Of a stretch of DNA of 64,000 nucleotides, positions 44,553 through 56,216 are shown piece by piece (position 1 is the first letter of the stretch; every line of letters starts with the position of its first letter). Position numbers and translations under genes: made by a program. Under the pieces are notes generated by a model. That model searched no databases. It saw nothing but the letters and a program-made list of their open reading frames with translations, and was not told the origin of the DNA. Location: the NCBI GenBank assembly GCA_007570785.1, contig ML661885.1, forward strand, positions 32,646,331-32,710,330, in the 5' to 3' direction. Origin of the DNA: Antilocapra americana (taxonomy: Eukaryota > Chordata > Mammalia > Artiodactyla > Antilocapridae).

Positions 44553-47500
44553 CCATATGGGATGTGACAAACTCTTTGTTCCACCTCTACTCTCTTCTAG
44601 TAGAGAAATGAAAGATTGCGGTGTGTGTGTGGGGGGGTAGTAATGGGTCAAGGTCAACACCACAACACTTGGGAGGTAGAAATTCAATATAAGGGGCCCT
44701 TTTCTCACTTGAGAATCATAGTCTTTGGCTCCATTTATGAAGGGTTTCCTAGTATGTGTCATACTGCAACATAGGTCAGGGACTGGCTCTTCCTTATAGT
44801 CTTGGAAAGCCTCAGGGTAGGGGTGGGCAACTGAGTGTGGTTATGCTATGCCTCTTGCCTCCTGAGTGGCACAATCTCGAAAGCTTAGATTAAGGGGAGA
44901 TTTGAGTAAAGGGCCCTGAGAGTCCAGAATTTACTCTAAGCCAGAGTTCCCAAATCTGTTCCACTGCATTTTTATATAGATATTAATGGAAATTTCAGAG
45001 TTAAGAGTGTCTAGAGTAGAAGCGAGCATAACATAATCAGTTTTTTACATTTACCAATATATCTTAATCTTAATGCTTTTGGAAAATCTTAAGGAAGTCT
45101 CCTTAACTTTGTTTAATAGTTTCTCAAGTTTATCTGAGCACTGAACATTATTTTTAATGTTTTTTTAAAAATTATCTTGTGTAATAGTGTTCCATGGGAC
45201 ACTCAGTTTGGGAAGCTGTGGTCTAGGTATTAGACTAAAAGGGAAACAGGGGTCTCAAGAGTTATGGTAGGACCAGAGATCCACTTGGAGATCTGGGTCC
45301 AATATCCTGCTGTAACACACACACACATATACACACACTGTGGATCAGTTTATACTTCTTCTTTGCTCACAAAACTGATAATACTTACAGATCTTTCACT
45401 ACAAAAGAGCAAATTCTTTCCATTTGTATTGGCAAATTGGCATCCCGGGTTGTGTAGGCTTGCCTAATGCCAGAGGAATACAATAAAAGTGGTACATCTA
45501 TCTTCCAGCTGCTGATTCTGTTTTGAAGATAAATCAATTCTAACTGGGTTGAATCTATTTTATGCTTTCAGTTTTGTTCATTTGTTGCCTTTTGTTATAT
45601 TCAGTCACATCTTGGAAAAACATTGATTTTTTTTTTGCCTAGCTTTCTTGTCTCTTGCAATATTAGCCTAAAATTTTTTTTGAGAGGCAGGGACCAGAGA
45701 GTATTTTCTCTTGGAATAGTCCCCATCTCAAGCAGGCAGTGTTTGAATTGTCTTTCAATGCATGAAGTGTTCATCTGGGATATAATTGATGGATCTTTTC
45801 TGACAACTAGTGGCATAGCTTTGTTAGACTGAGAATGTTCTATTACATTTGATTAAAAATCATACACAGGTATTAGATGCAAACAAAACAAAACAAAAAG
45901 TTTGTTTCTAAAAAAATAGAGATAAATCTCTTTGAAAATACGGAAATATAGTTATTTAAACAAATAAGTGAGTTTTCTCTACTTTATGAAAAGCGAATAA
46001 TGAGTCTAAGCCTTGGTAAGAGTGTAGTCCAATTATGCCTGTTACATATTGTAAGAGACAGTAAAGTGCATTTTCTTGCATGAAGAGGCAAAAACAGCAA
46101 ATAAATATTGGTGGTCCTAAAATGAAATATCTTCAGAACTGAGAGGAAAAAAATTGTGTCCTCTGCAAGCTTAACTAGTAAAGCTCATGCACAATCTAAC
46201 TGACCTGACAACGATGGCCGCTGAGGAAACAGGCAATACTAAAGTCTCTTGGAACCAGATCTGCATGTCAGCCTTTGCAGCCAAAGGGAGCTGCAACCTA
46301 TTCAGATACAGGAAGCACAATGCCAGACTAATCACAGTCAGTTGTTATCTTCAGGTTGAAGCAACATAAATTCAAGTGCATGTGGTTTGTATGTATGGGT
46401 AGATGCTATACATTTATAAACTAAGAAGATGAGGGTCTTGAAAAGAAGAAACAAAAACCAATTTTCATGCAGGCAAAGGGTCTTGATTATGAACTGAAGC
46501 ACTTTATCTCCTTGACAAGTTGTCCCTATAGTAGGAAGCAGTGCTTCATGTTACTTTAGCTCTGAGAGACTCTTAAAGGTCACCTAGATCCTTTTGTTCT
46601 GTTTCTACATTGGCCAGGCAAAACTTTGATTTTTAAACTGGCTACCCACTTGGCTCACCTACAGTAAGAGTGTGCATATTTGTAGACAAGAACATTCCTG
46701 TCAATTTTGAATGAGCTGTCTCTCTTATGGCAAGTCATCCTTGGGTAATAGGAAAAAAATCTACTTCCTATATTTGCAAAATGGTAGCCTCCGTTCCTCA
46801 AACATGGTAAATTCAACCTAGTATTGTTTCTAAAACCACTAAGTGAGTAGATGTTAGAACTTCATGGAGCGACCATAAGTTTTAAAAAATTATCTTTTTT
46901 CAATCTCAGTATTGTACATTTTTCCTTCCAAAAAGTGAACAATAATGATTTTCATTACAAAATAGCTGTTTTCTAACAGTTTAATACACTAATCATTGCC
47001 ATTAGATCTGATTATCAAACACAATTCCTTCTCCATAGGCAATATTACCCTATATTAGTAAAATTCTTCACAATAATACCCTTTACTGAAATTAATTATA
47101 AGCCAAGGCCCCCAAATTATTTATTCCCAGAATTTTCTCTGTCCTATAATTTGTAATTTTCACAAGTAATTGAAATTATGTCACACTCCATGTTAATAAT
47201 TATACATATATATGTGTAGAGAAATATATTTTCCTAATTCTTACACTAGTAAAGAAGCAAAATAAACAGGTTTTGGTAACTTGGAAGTGATTAATGAGAG
47301 GGAGGAAAGAAAATGCTTTGGTACAAGATAAAAGATGTTAAGTTCTGTTAGATAGTCTCTATTGTTCTCCCATTTGGGTTAAAGTGCATCAATATGAAAA
47401 AAGCAGCATGAATATAAAAAGAAAGATATATCAAAAAAAAAGAGATGTAGAGATGAGAGTAGAACACTGACACTATTAATCTTTGTTTAAAACATTTCAG
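44553..47500. other. Unique AT-rich sequence
   Basis: A (CA)n tract at 45,316-45,342 and a G-run at 44,629. No gene recognised. Frames of 60-71 aa (for example 46,187-46,369) lack family features. Confidence 0.45.
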
Positions 47501-47540
47501 GCAAAGCAGCAAAATAAAAAGAAAGAAGTTACTGGAATAG
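47501..47540 (+). other. Candidate 40-bp exon 2 (weak)
   Basis: Acceptor AAAACATTTCAG and strong donor GTAAGTAT bound 40 bp that are open in only one frame, AKQQNKKKEVTGI plus one base. Starting in phase 0 it continues the candidate exon at 43,944 without a stop. The donor is close to consensus. Chance remains a good explanation. Confidence 0.2.
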
Positions 47541-47857
47541 GTAAGTATATCCATCAATTAATCCCTGCCCCCGCCACCACTGCCAATTCTAATACCATTC
47601 CCTTCACACACAACTCTTAGGATGGGGATGCATATCAAGAGAGATTATACTTATGAGGTCCTGAACAGAGGGCATGATAGTGGGATGGGGTGAACAAGAA
47701 AAGTTAGAGAGATTTTAGAAAGTAGACTAGATAAGACTTGGTGAAGAAATGGATACGGGGGAGGAGTCTGGAATAACTTCCGGGATATTCACTGCCTTTA
47801 GAGACAATCTTGAAGAGCAAAGAACACACAGATCTCAGTGGAAATGATTGATTCATT

Positions 47858-48347
47858 TTTAAAAACAGATTTATTGAGATATAATTCATCTACCATACAA
47901 TTCCTATATTTTAAGTGTAAAATCTGTGGTTTTTAATATATTCAGAGATATGTGCAAACATTAACACAGTCAATTTTAGAATATTTTATCAGAAAAAAAG
48001 AACCTTCATACATTTTAACTATCCTCCCTTATATACCTTTCTTTTCTCTATGACCCCAAACAACAACTAATCTTTCTATCTATAGATCTAGACTTTCATA
48101 TGGATAGAACCACATACTGGATGGTCTTTTGTGAGTAGCTTTTTTCATTTAATATAATGTTATCAAGGTTCACCCACATTGTAGCATGTATCAGTACTTC
48201 ATTCTTTTTTATGGCCAAATAATAGTCCACTATATGGATATACCATATTTGGTTATCCACTTGTTCCTTGGTAAAAATTTGGTTGGTTTCCACCTTTGAC
48301 TATTATGAATAAAAACGTAAATGGTTATCAACATTTGTGTACATGTA
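47858..48347 (-). mobile_element. Old L1 3' region, opened by BovB
   Basis: TTTATTGAGATATAATTCATCTACC, TGTAGCATGTATCAGTACTTC, TGGATATACCATATTTGGTTATCC and TTTCCACCTTTGACTATTATG are the L1 3' UTR in reverse. The same L1 resumes at 49,056 with CAAGTTTCTGTGTATATATATG and GGGTATATACCTAGGAGTC, to about 49,125. Confidence 0.85.
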
Positions 48348-49055
48348 AAGAGCCTCTTGATGAGGCTGAAAGAGGAGAGTGAAAATGTTGGCTTGAAATA
48401 CAACATTCAAAAACCTAATGCCATAGCAACCAGTCCCATCATTTCATAACAAGTAGAAAGGGAAAAAGTGGAAGAAGTAACAGATTTTACTTTCTTTGGC
48501 TCCAAAATCACTATGGATGGTGACTGTAGCTATGAAATTAAAAGATGTTTGCTCCTTGAAAGGAAAGCTATGACTAACCTAGACAACATATTAAAAACCA
48601 GAGACATCATTTTGCTGACAAAGTCCATCTAGTCAAAGCTATGGTTTTTCAAGTTGTCATGTACTGATGTGAGAGTTGGTCTATAAAGAAGGCTGAGTGC
48701 CAAAGAACTGATGCTTTTGAACTGTGGTGCTGGAGAAGACTCTTGAGAGTCCCTTGGACTGCAAGGATATCAAACCTGAATATTCACTGGAAGGACTGAT
48801 GCTGAATCTGAAGCTCCAATACTTTGGCCACCTGATGCAAAGAGCCTACTCATTGGAAAAGACCCTGCTGCTGGGAAAGATTGAAGGCAAAGGGAGAAGA
48901 GAGTGAGAGAGGATGAGATGGTTAGATGGTATCACTGAGTCAATCGATATGAATTTTACCAAACTCCAGGAGATAGTGAAGGACAGGGGAGCTTGGTGTG
49001 TTGCAGTCCATGGGGTTGCAAAGAGTCAGACACAACTTAGTGACTGAACAACAAC
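48348..49055 (+). mobile_element. BovB LINE 3' end (about 0.7 kb) nested in L1
   Basis: The longest BovB copy here. It begins upstream of the usual truncation points (GAGGCTGAAAGAGGAGAGTGAAAATG) and covers the region around 'TTTGGCTCCAAAATCACTATGG', the YGCESW-like segment and [20 protein letters not shown]. It ends CACAACTTAGTGACTGAAC. Several stops and a deletion near 48,768 (the [13 protein letters not shown] part is lost) make it non-functional. Confidence 0.92.
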
Positions 49056-49125
49056 AAGTTTCTGTGTATATATATGTTTTTATTTCTTTGGGGTATATAC
49101 CTAGGAGTCAAGAGGCTTTATATGG

Positions 49126-50234
49126 TTGTGTTTAAAATTTACTTTTTCCTAGTTTCATTGTGGAACAGATTAGAAGAGCTCCTTATGCTGTCATGGTGGA
49201 ATGATTGATTTAATTTTCAATATTCAGAGTTTGGGATGCTTATTATTTATCTAGGTGGAGAGCTTGAGCAAGCGGAAAGAAATATGGAACTGGTAGTCAA
49301 GGAACAGACTTAAGTGGATATGTAGATTTGAAGGTTGACCTTCAAATAGTGGTAAAAGAAATGGTAGAATGATAGAATGGTAGAGTAACAGAATTAGAAA
49401 AGGGTCAAGATCAGAACCTAAAAGAGTGTTAACACTTAAAGGACTTAGTGAAGGAATCTGAGAGAAACTGGTTTAGAGAAGTAAAAGCAAACCTAAGAAA
49501 GTGTTTTCTAAGGAAGAAAAGGCTCAGTAAAGGATTTCAAATAGAAAATTGTCAGAGGTACCAGAACAAAGAATAATAAAATCAGAGCTAAAATGTTTCG
49601 AGATGTAAAAACCATGACACTTTACTTTTAAAAATTTAAGATTTTCAAGTGTGAAATATATTACAAGATTGACACATGTTATTGAATTTGACAGTTAGAA
49701 AGACACTGGTGAATTCTGCCAGAGTGGTTGGGGTGTCCTGTGGGTGGTGAAACCAGATTGCAGAGGGTGGATTTACAAGGAAGTGGCACTGAGGGGTGTG
49801 AACTGTTAGGAGTTTGATTGAGGCTGATGTCCTGAACCTGCCGTTTATCTGTGACTCTCCAAGATTCTGGCCATTACTGTATGGCCAGGCACAAAGACCA
49901 GGCATCAAGATGGTGATCACAGTGTAGACTTCATCTGATTTGTTTATACATTGAGAGTAGGAATGAGAGGAGTCTCAGGTCTTCTTAAATGTCCCTGAGA
50001 CCTACAGTGAGAAATACACTGAAGTCAAGTGCCTTTTTTGGGAACCCAGAAATTACATGCATAATTAACGTGGATCAAAGCAAATCAGATTTGGTACTTT
50101 ACTAGGGAGAAGAGAGTAAGGAGAAGGTGAAGGCTAAAGTGAAGGTGCAGGAAGAGGCAGATCCTGAAAAGTCAACAATAAGAGGCCTACGCTCCTGCAG
50201 AAGATGGGTAGGGATTTAGATAATGTGTATATAA
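49126..50234. other. Unique sequence
   Basis: No gene or confident repeat. Confidence 0.45.
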
Positions 50235-50243
50235 GGAACCAGG

Positions 50244-50477
50244 GCTTTCCTGGTGGCTCAGTGGTAAAGAATTCACCTGCCGAAGTAGGAGACACAGGTT
50301 AGATCCCTGGTCTGGGGAGATCCCCTGGAGAAGGAAATGGCTACCCACTGCACCCACTCCAGTATTCTTGCCTGGGAAATACCGTGGTGGACAGAGGAGC
50401 CTGGCATACTGCAGTCCATGGGGTTGCAAAGAGTTGGACATGACTGAGCGGCTCAACAACAGCAGCAACAGATGCAT
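50244..50477 (+). mobile_element. Bov-tA SINE with 9-bp TSD
   Basis: tRNA-like GCTTTCCTGGTGGCTCAGTGG to the tail CAACAACAGCAGCAACAG. It has a small internal duplication (CCCACTGCACCCACTCC, 50,345-50,361). GGAA(C/T)CAGG at 50,235-50,243 and 50,478-50,486 is the target duplication. Confidence 0.93.
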
Positions 50478-51331
50478 GGAATCAGGAGACGTACGGCCTC
50501 AGTTTTCTCAGGATAGAGGAGGTAAGGTTGAATGCTGGGAGGAAGAGAGTAGAGGTGTGCTGGCAGCTGCAAGAGGGTGAAAAATGTGATTGCCTGTGAA
50601 GTTCAAGACATGCACAGGAGACTGGCACGACAAGCCAAGGCTTACTTCACCGTCCTTGGTGCCCCTGACGGGGTAGAATTTGGGGCTGTAAAGACCGTTG
50701 GCCTCAACTAGAATAAGAGCTTCACATACTTAGTTTCACTTTCATTTTCCTACTGTGCCTTTGAGAAGAGGTTTTCAAATACATATGTGTTTGTGGAACA
50801 GTTCATGTAATGTTCAACAGTCTAATAGAATGAATTAAGACAATGTGATTGATATTTTATAGAACTCTTCAAATTAAAGAATGTCTCCTATTTTAAAGTT
50901 GTCCTCCCTACTTTTGGAGGACAAAATGTCCATTCTTTACTAAAACTAGGAAACTGGATGATTATTTAACTTTTTTTTTGTCCTTATTTAGCAATAAAGC
51001 AGAACAACATATATTCTCTAACATTTAATTTTTTTAGTCTGTAAAATCCCCAAATCTGATCATCAGTGCTCTTGAGAATGTTTTCTGAACTGAGAGCATA
51101 ATTAGGCAAATGAAAAAGGAGAATAAAAAAAATTATTTAGCAACTTGAATATTAGGTCCTAAATAGGAAACAGGACCTAAGGAATTAACGTAAGGAAAAC
51201 CTCATCCTCAGGGGCACATGCACGTTCAGGTTCAGACGAGGGGTCGTTTAGGGATCCATAATGACACTATCTCCCTGTGGAACACTGCAGTGTAACTCTC
51301 AAATAGCTGCCATGGCAGGGACCATAGCTCA

Positions 51332-51360
51332 TGATGTCACATCTATGTTGCCAAGGCAAC
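51332..51360. promoter_or_regulatory. CRE-like site beside a palindromic RFX X-box
   Basis: TGATGTCA (51,332-51,339) resembles a CRE/ATF site. Seven bases later GTTGCCAAGGCAAC (51,347-51,360) has two perfect inverted X-box half-sites (GTTGCC and GGCAAC) with a 2-bp spacer, the consensus for RFX-family factors. The pairing resembles the X1/X2 pairing of some promoters but in a different order. There is no TATA or gene start nearby, so an enhancer is more likely. Confidence 0.5.
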
Positions 51361-52123
51361 AACCCAGCCAGCAACAGAGGCTGACATTTTGAAACACACA
51401 TGTGATTTCATTATTTACAAGTTACAGAGAGGAGAGCAGAGCCACTGTGGTGGCTTAGAAACATCTGTTCTAATACTGCCTACTTACTTTTAGAAAGCAG
51501 TGCCTTATCACAGGTACCCACACTCAAAGAGGCATATGCAGACTCACTCATTCATTCAACAAGCATTTACCTACCGAGCATCTGCTATGTCCCTAACGCT
51601 GGGAATGGGACACAGTCTTTGCTATTTTTACTATATGCCTGATATATGATATAATGAAACTATCACAGAGATCAGTGTACAAGGTCTTAATCTGAGGGGG
51701 AAAGGTAGTGCTCAAACAAGCAAGATATTGTGATTCTTTCTCCCCCATCTGTCATCATGAGCATTTGGATGGTGATAATCTCTGCTACTATTTGTTTTCA
51801 TTCTTCCCTCAAATAGCAATTCTAGTGGGGCATTTATCCTTCAAGATATTTTGTGAAAGGGGAACTTCTAATTAAATAATTTTGAAAAATGCAACAGAGC
51901 ATATCTCGTTGCTACAGATTCACAGGAACATTTCTTGGTAGGGTGTCTCTCTAGAACTCTGTTATGCAGTGTTAGTCTTCCAACGGATGTACTTTGGGGG
52001 AAGCTATCTCAGTGTCGATTATAAATTAAAATGATGGTGATGACACTGGCAATAAGTGCATTAGTCATGGGCAATTGAAAGGCAGTAAGCAACATATATA
52101 CCACGGCATCAACCAAAGGCTGC

Positions 52124-52140
52124 ATTCATAATTTATGAAT
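52124..52140. promoter_or_regulatory. 17-bp palindrome with homeodomain-like half-sites
   Basis: ATTCATAATTTATGAAT is symmetric around one central base (8-bp arms). Half-sites resemble POU or homeodomain targets. It sits in the repeat-poor segment. Confidence 0.4.
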
Positions 52141-53499
52141 CCCAAAGATGTTATTCAACCTTTTATTGCATCTTCCTGTCAGAAACAGGCAGCAGGCACC
52201 CTGCAATATGAAAATGTTTCTCACGACATGCCTCATTTATATGTCGTTTATGAACCTGCCTGATGAGCTTGAATTTAGTCATCTGAAAGCCAGCCCTACT
52301 GGCTGTACTTAGGAGCATATTTAAATGGGTGAATGCAACACTCTGACTGAAGGCACTTATTTATTAAAGCATAGGTGCCAATCCAAATATGGGGTAGGAT
52401 GGCAACAGTACAGATTTGCAGGGGGACAAGGGAGGCATGGCTCAGCTGCTGACAGATCCCCCTAAGATGGCTTTTAGCTGGTGATGTCTGCTCTGTGCCA
52501 CTCCTGGCTTGAGATTTAGTGAGCAGCACCATGGTGCTGGCATGGCACTCAGGCTCATGCCCGGATGAGTTATTGCTTTTGAAATAAAATTTCTCACTCT
52601 CGAACACCATGGAGGACATTGGAATTCTTCTGTCTGCTTTTGTCATCAGTTTTATTCAGCTGGCTCTGCCCTGTTGCTACCTGGTCGTACAATTTAATTT
52701 GTGAGGGGAAGATAAATCATAGCTCCTATTCCCTACAGAGGGCAAGACGACTGAAGGAGCCATGCTGAGCCCCTTGCTGTGGAGAGGCTGCAAAGGTGTT
52801 ATTAGATGGAAACAGTGCATAATTCTGATGCTCTTTGCAGCATCAGTGAGCAAATTGTATTCGTGGGCAGGTGCTCCTGAATAGCAGCATCACCACGACT
52901 GTGTGTGGAGGATGAGGTCTGCAGGGAGGTTTGGCTCAAAGCCTTTCTCTGAGACAGCTTGGTGAAGGCACAGATGTCCCAAGTAGTAATGCGACAGAGC
53001 AGCCCTCATGCTGAGAAACACTGTATTGTCTGACTCTTTTCAACACCCTCTGCATATGTTCTTGTATTTTTATATCCATTTAGCTCTCACACTTCACTGA
53101 TCTTTTAAATTTGTAAATTAACAAAAGAGACGTCTGTTTTGAGAGAACCTAAACTGGATTACATACTAAAAAAGAGAAGGCTTCTATCTAAAGGGTGCAT
53201 GTGTGGGAAGAAGACCACCAGTTTTTTCTGGGCTTCAGTTAAAATGCCAAATGGAGATTTTTTTAAATGCACATGAATATTCTTTCCTATGATATTAGAA
53301 AGTTGAAATCTAGTAGTTAGCAGAAAGCAAAAAGCAAATGTTTGAGGGCCTTCTGTTTCTGAAATAAGGTTTTTCCGAATAGTTTCAGTCATTCTAGTTT
53401 CATTCATTCTTTCTTTGCTACTCTGCATCAGACCTTTTGATATATACAAAGATTACATCTTAAAAACGGTAAGACTAGATTACAGTACATGGCATCTGA

Positions 53500-53725
53500 T
53501 ATAACTGGGTTTGAAACTGAGGCTTTCAATGTGAGAGCAATATGCAATTTCTTATCATTTCTAAATACGAGTTTCCTCAACAGGGTAATGGGGATCATAG
53601 TGGAACCTTCTAAAATGAGACTACTACAACATAAGAATGTTGTGAAGAAAAAGCACTATATGTAAATACTTCATATAGGGTTTGGCATAGTACATGCTTC
53701 TCAAATAATATTATTATTATCTTTT
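53500..53725 (-). mobile_element. MIR SINE, near full length
   Basis: Reverse MIR: CAATTTCTTATCATTTCTAAATACGAGTTTCC, GGTAATGGGGATCATAGTGG, TTGTGAAGAAAAAGC, then a TTATTATTATC end. Confidence 0.75.
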
Positions 53726-53784
53726 ACTAAAAATGAATAATCTGTCAAAAACTTAAAAAGGTGAAGTACTGACCTTATTTTCAG

Positions 53785-53913
53785 GTATGTGTACTTGGAT
53801 CCTTGTATCTATTTTTGTTTTTCAACTGAAAGTGAAGATATGTAGTGGAAATCATCATACTTGTTTGAGCTACAACTTCTACCCCTTGTGTGATGAGATG
53901 ATTAAGAATAAAG
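53785..53913 (+). other. Candidate exon 3 with a recursive-splice-like junction (weak)
   Basis: Acceptor CCTTATTTTCAG is directly followed by GTATGT, so the same point could serve as acceptor and donor. A donor AAAG/GTAAAC lies 129 bp on. Joined to the candidate exon at 47,501 (phase 1), the frame stays open for 42 codons, from MCTWILVSIFVFQLKVK, a hydrophobic stretch, to a cysteine-containing part ending CDEMIKNK. No family recognised. Confidence 0.2.
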
Positions 53914-54099
53914 GTAAACTTGGTTTTCAATAGTATCTGGATGCCACTGAAATGGTATGGAAAACAGTGAGGAAGAATTCTAGATTTATAATCTTACTTT
54001 TGTCACCAAGTTACTCCGAAGTGAGAGTACTTGAAATAATGCAGATTTTTAGAGAGTAATCAAAACGTGCAAGTAATCTAGAAGCTTGGTGTGTAGAGG

Positions 54100-54320
54100 C
54101 ATTCATATTTATTCATTCATGTATTCACTCACTTAATAAATATTAATATCACATCTATCATGTTGCCTATGAGAGTTATTAGTTGTGAAAAATAGATGAG
54201 TAAGAGGTAAAAATCCTTGCCCTTAAGGAACTTACCACTTTAGAGGAGAGACAAACAAGTAAAGAAATAATATCAATTTAATATGCAAAGAATTATAATA
54301 AGCACAAATTCAGCTATTTG
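54100..54320 (+). repeat. Possible old repeat (unassigned family), left part
   Basis: TATTCATTCATGTATTCACTCAC, TCCTTGCCCTTAAGGAACTTACC and AGACAAACAAGTAAAG resemble the left module of the repeat at 37.3 kb. Confidence 0.4.
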
Positions 54321-54749
54321 ATTTGCACAGAAAGTTAACACCTCTCCCCTGTTGAAAGGAACTGGAGGTCTTAACTCATAAACATATAGCATCACCTTTG
54401 AAATTCATGAATAATTTTATTTCAACTAGCTTTTACTTTTGCTTTATATATATACTCTCTCTTGCAAATACTCAAGATGGGATATTTCTTTAAGCTTTTG
54501 TTAGCTTTTCATTGTTCTTTTAGAACAATTTACAATTTAGTTTATTAAATGCCATCACACACACAGGAGAGAATGCATAAAATTTAAAAGTAAAACAAGC
54601 ATAATTCTTTTTAAGGAAGTTATCATCAAATGTTTATTTTCTATCAATATATGATATTAAGTAAAAGTAAATTTTATATTTTATTGGTTTGATATAAAAA
54701 ATGGATTCGATGGCATCAGCCCCAAATGTAGTTGTGTCGATCAAAAACA

Positions 54750-54847
54750 ATTTTCTTTCTCTCTTCTCCCTCATTTATCTATCTCTCATTTCCTTCATTT
54801 TTCTTTCATTCTCTCTCCTCCCTTTACACTCCTCTCTCTCTCTTCAT
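54750..54847. repeat. Polypyrimidine (CT-rich) tract
   Basis: Nearly 100 bp of C and T with a few breaks, including CTCTCTCTCTCTTC. It explains the Ser/Phe-rich 64-aa frame at 54,732. Confidence 0.85.
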
Positions 54848-54926
54848 GTCATTTGTTTTCCCTAACGCTCCTGGACTAATCAAATTTATAAAAATAGTCA
54901 AGTATTTCTATTTTCTGAAGCAATAA

Positions 54927-55807
54927 ATAGTCTTACATAAAATTAAAACTTAAACTTGGAAGTATCACTCATTTATTAATTGACTTTAAAACTAAAACAA
55001 ACAAAACCTATAAATATTTTTAGACAGAAGTTATTTGCATGGAGGAAATAACTCATATGGAGGAAGAGCCACATGTGAGTAGAAAGGACTCTGGTGCCTG
55101 GCTCTATCTCTAAAATGATATTTTTCTCAGGGAAGTTTCTTTACATCATGGGTTTCTACAATTATTATTGGTAAAAGGAGGTGGTACATTGTCTGTCCCA
55201 CAATTTTGAATATCAGAATTCTTTTTTTTTAAGTGAAAGCTTACAAGTTATATTATTACATGAAACAGTAAAAAAATATAATTGAGTTAGCAGACGTGAA
55301 AATGAGCAGCTGAATGGGTAGGTCTCTGGTGCATCTGAGGAGCCCAGGGCACCAAAGAATGTAGTTGGAAAACTTCTGAGCTAGAAAATCTCTAAGAGCC
55401 TTTCCAGTGCTAACAGTGCATGACTACAGGTACTAAATAATTCACACTGAATTACACTTTAAAATCAATGGATGCCTCCCATTTTCAAGGAAGAAGTAAC
55501 CAACGTTCTTTCTGCTTATGACATGCACTGCCTTTTTATCAACAAAACTCAGTAACCTAGAACTAATCTGCTTGAAAATTATCCATTACCAGAAAGAAAT
55601 TTAGGCATAAAATAGACTGCTATTATTAGATCAGTAGATGAGGGCTATCAAAACAATATATTTTTATATACCATGAAAAGAGAACTTTAAATATAATAAT
55701 CTAATTTAGTAGTTCTTTAACTACTTGATTACACTCTGATTTCCCTTCAGACAACCTCTACTGACCTACAGTGCAGTTGACTGTACTATCAACTACATTT
55801 TTCTATG
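54927..55807. other. AT-rich unique sequence
   Basis: No feature recognised. Confidence 0.5.
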
Positions 55808-55817
55808 TATATACAAT

Positions 55818-56036
55818 GTGCTGTGCTGTGCTAGTTACTCAGTCATGTCCAACTCTTTGATACCCCATTGACTGTAATCCTCTAGGTTTCTCTGTCCATG
55901 GGGATTCTCCAGGCAAGAATACTGGAGTGGGTTGCCATGCCCTCCTCCAGGGGATATTCCCAACCCAGGGACTGAACCCAGGTCTCCTGCATTGCTGGTA
56001 GGCTTTCTACTGTCTGAGCCACCAGAGAAGCCCACC
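55818..56036 (-). mobile_element. Bov-tA SINE with perfect 10-bp TSD
   Basis: Runs from (GTGCT)n and AGTTACTCAGTCATGTCC to the tRNA-like CTGAGCCACCAGAGAAGCCC. TATATACAAT is duplicated at 55,808-55,817 and 56,037-56,046. Confidence 0.95.
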
Positions 56037-56216
56037 TATATACAATAATTAATATATATTCACCAGAAAAGATATGTAACATTAGAAAGTTAATGAGTCA
56101 ATGTTTGATCTTAGCATTTCTTTTATAAGGGAGGCTTCACACATTTATTTTACTAATATCATCTATTACCATCAATTACTCACTTTGTAAACATTTTATT
56201 CATCTATCCACATTAA

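Larger units (their letters stand above)
50487..53499. other. 3-kb repeat-poor segment, candidate conserved non-coding DNA
   Basis: No young or confidently named old repeat in 3 kb, unusual for this window. Composition is less AT-rich at 51,200-51,480 and 52,380-53,020. A 116-codon minus frame (52,296-52,646) is open but shows no family features. Two regulatory-like sites are listed separately. I infer regulatory rather than coding function, without proof. Confidence 0.4.

Noticed and set aside
54732..54926. 64-aa Ser/Phe-rich frame
   Set aside because: Translation of a polypyrimidine tract.
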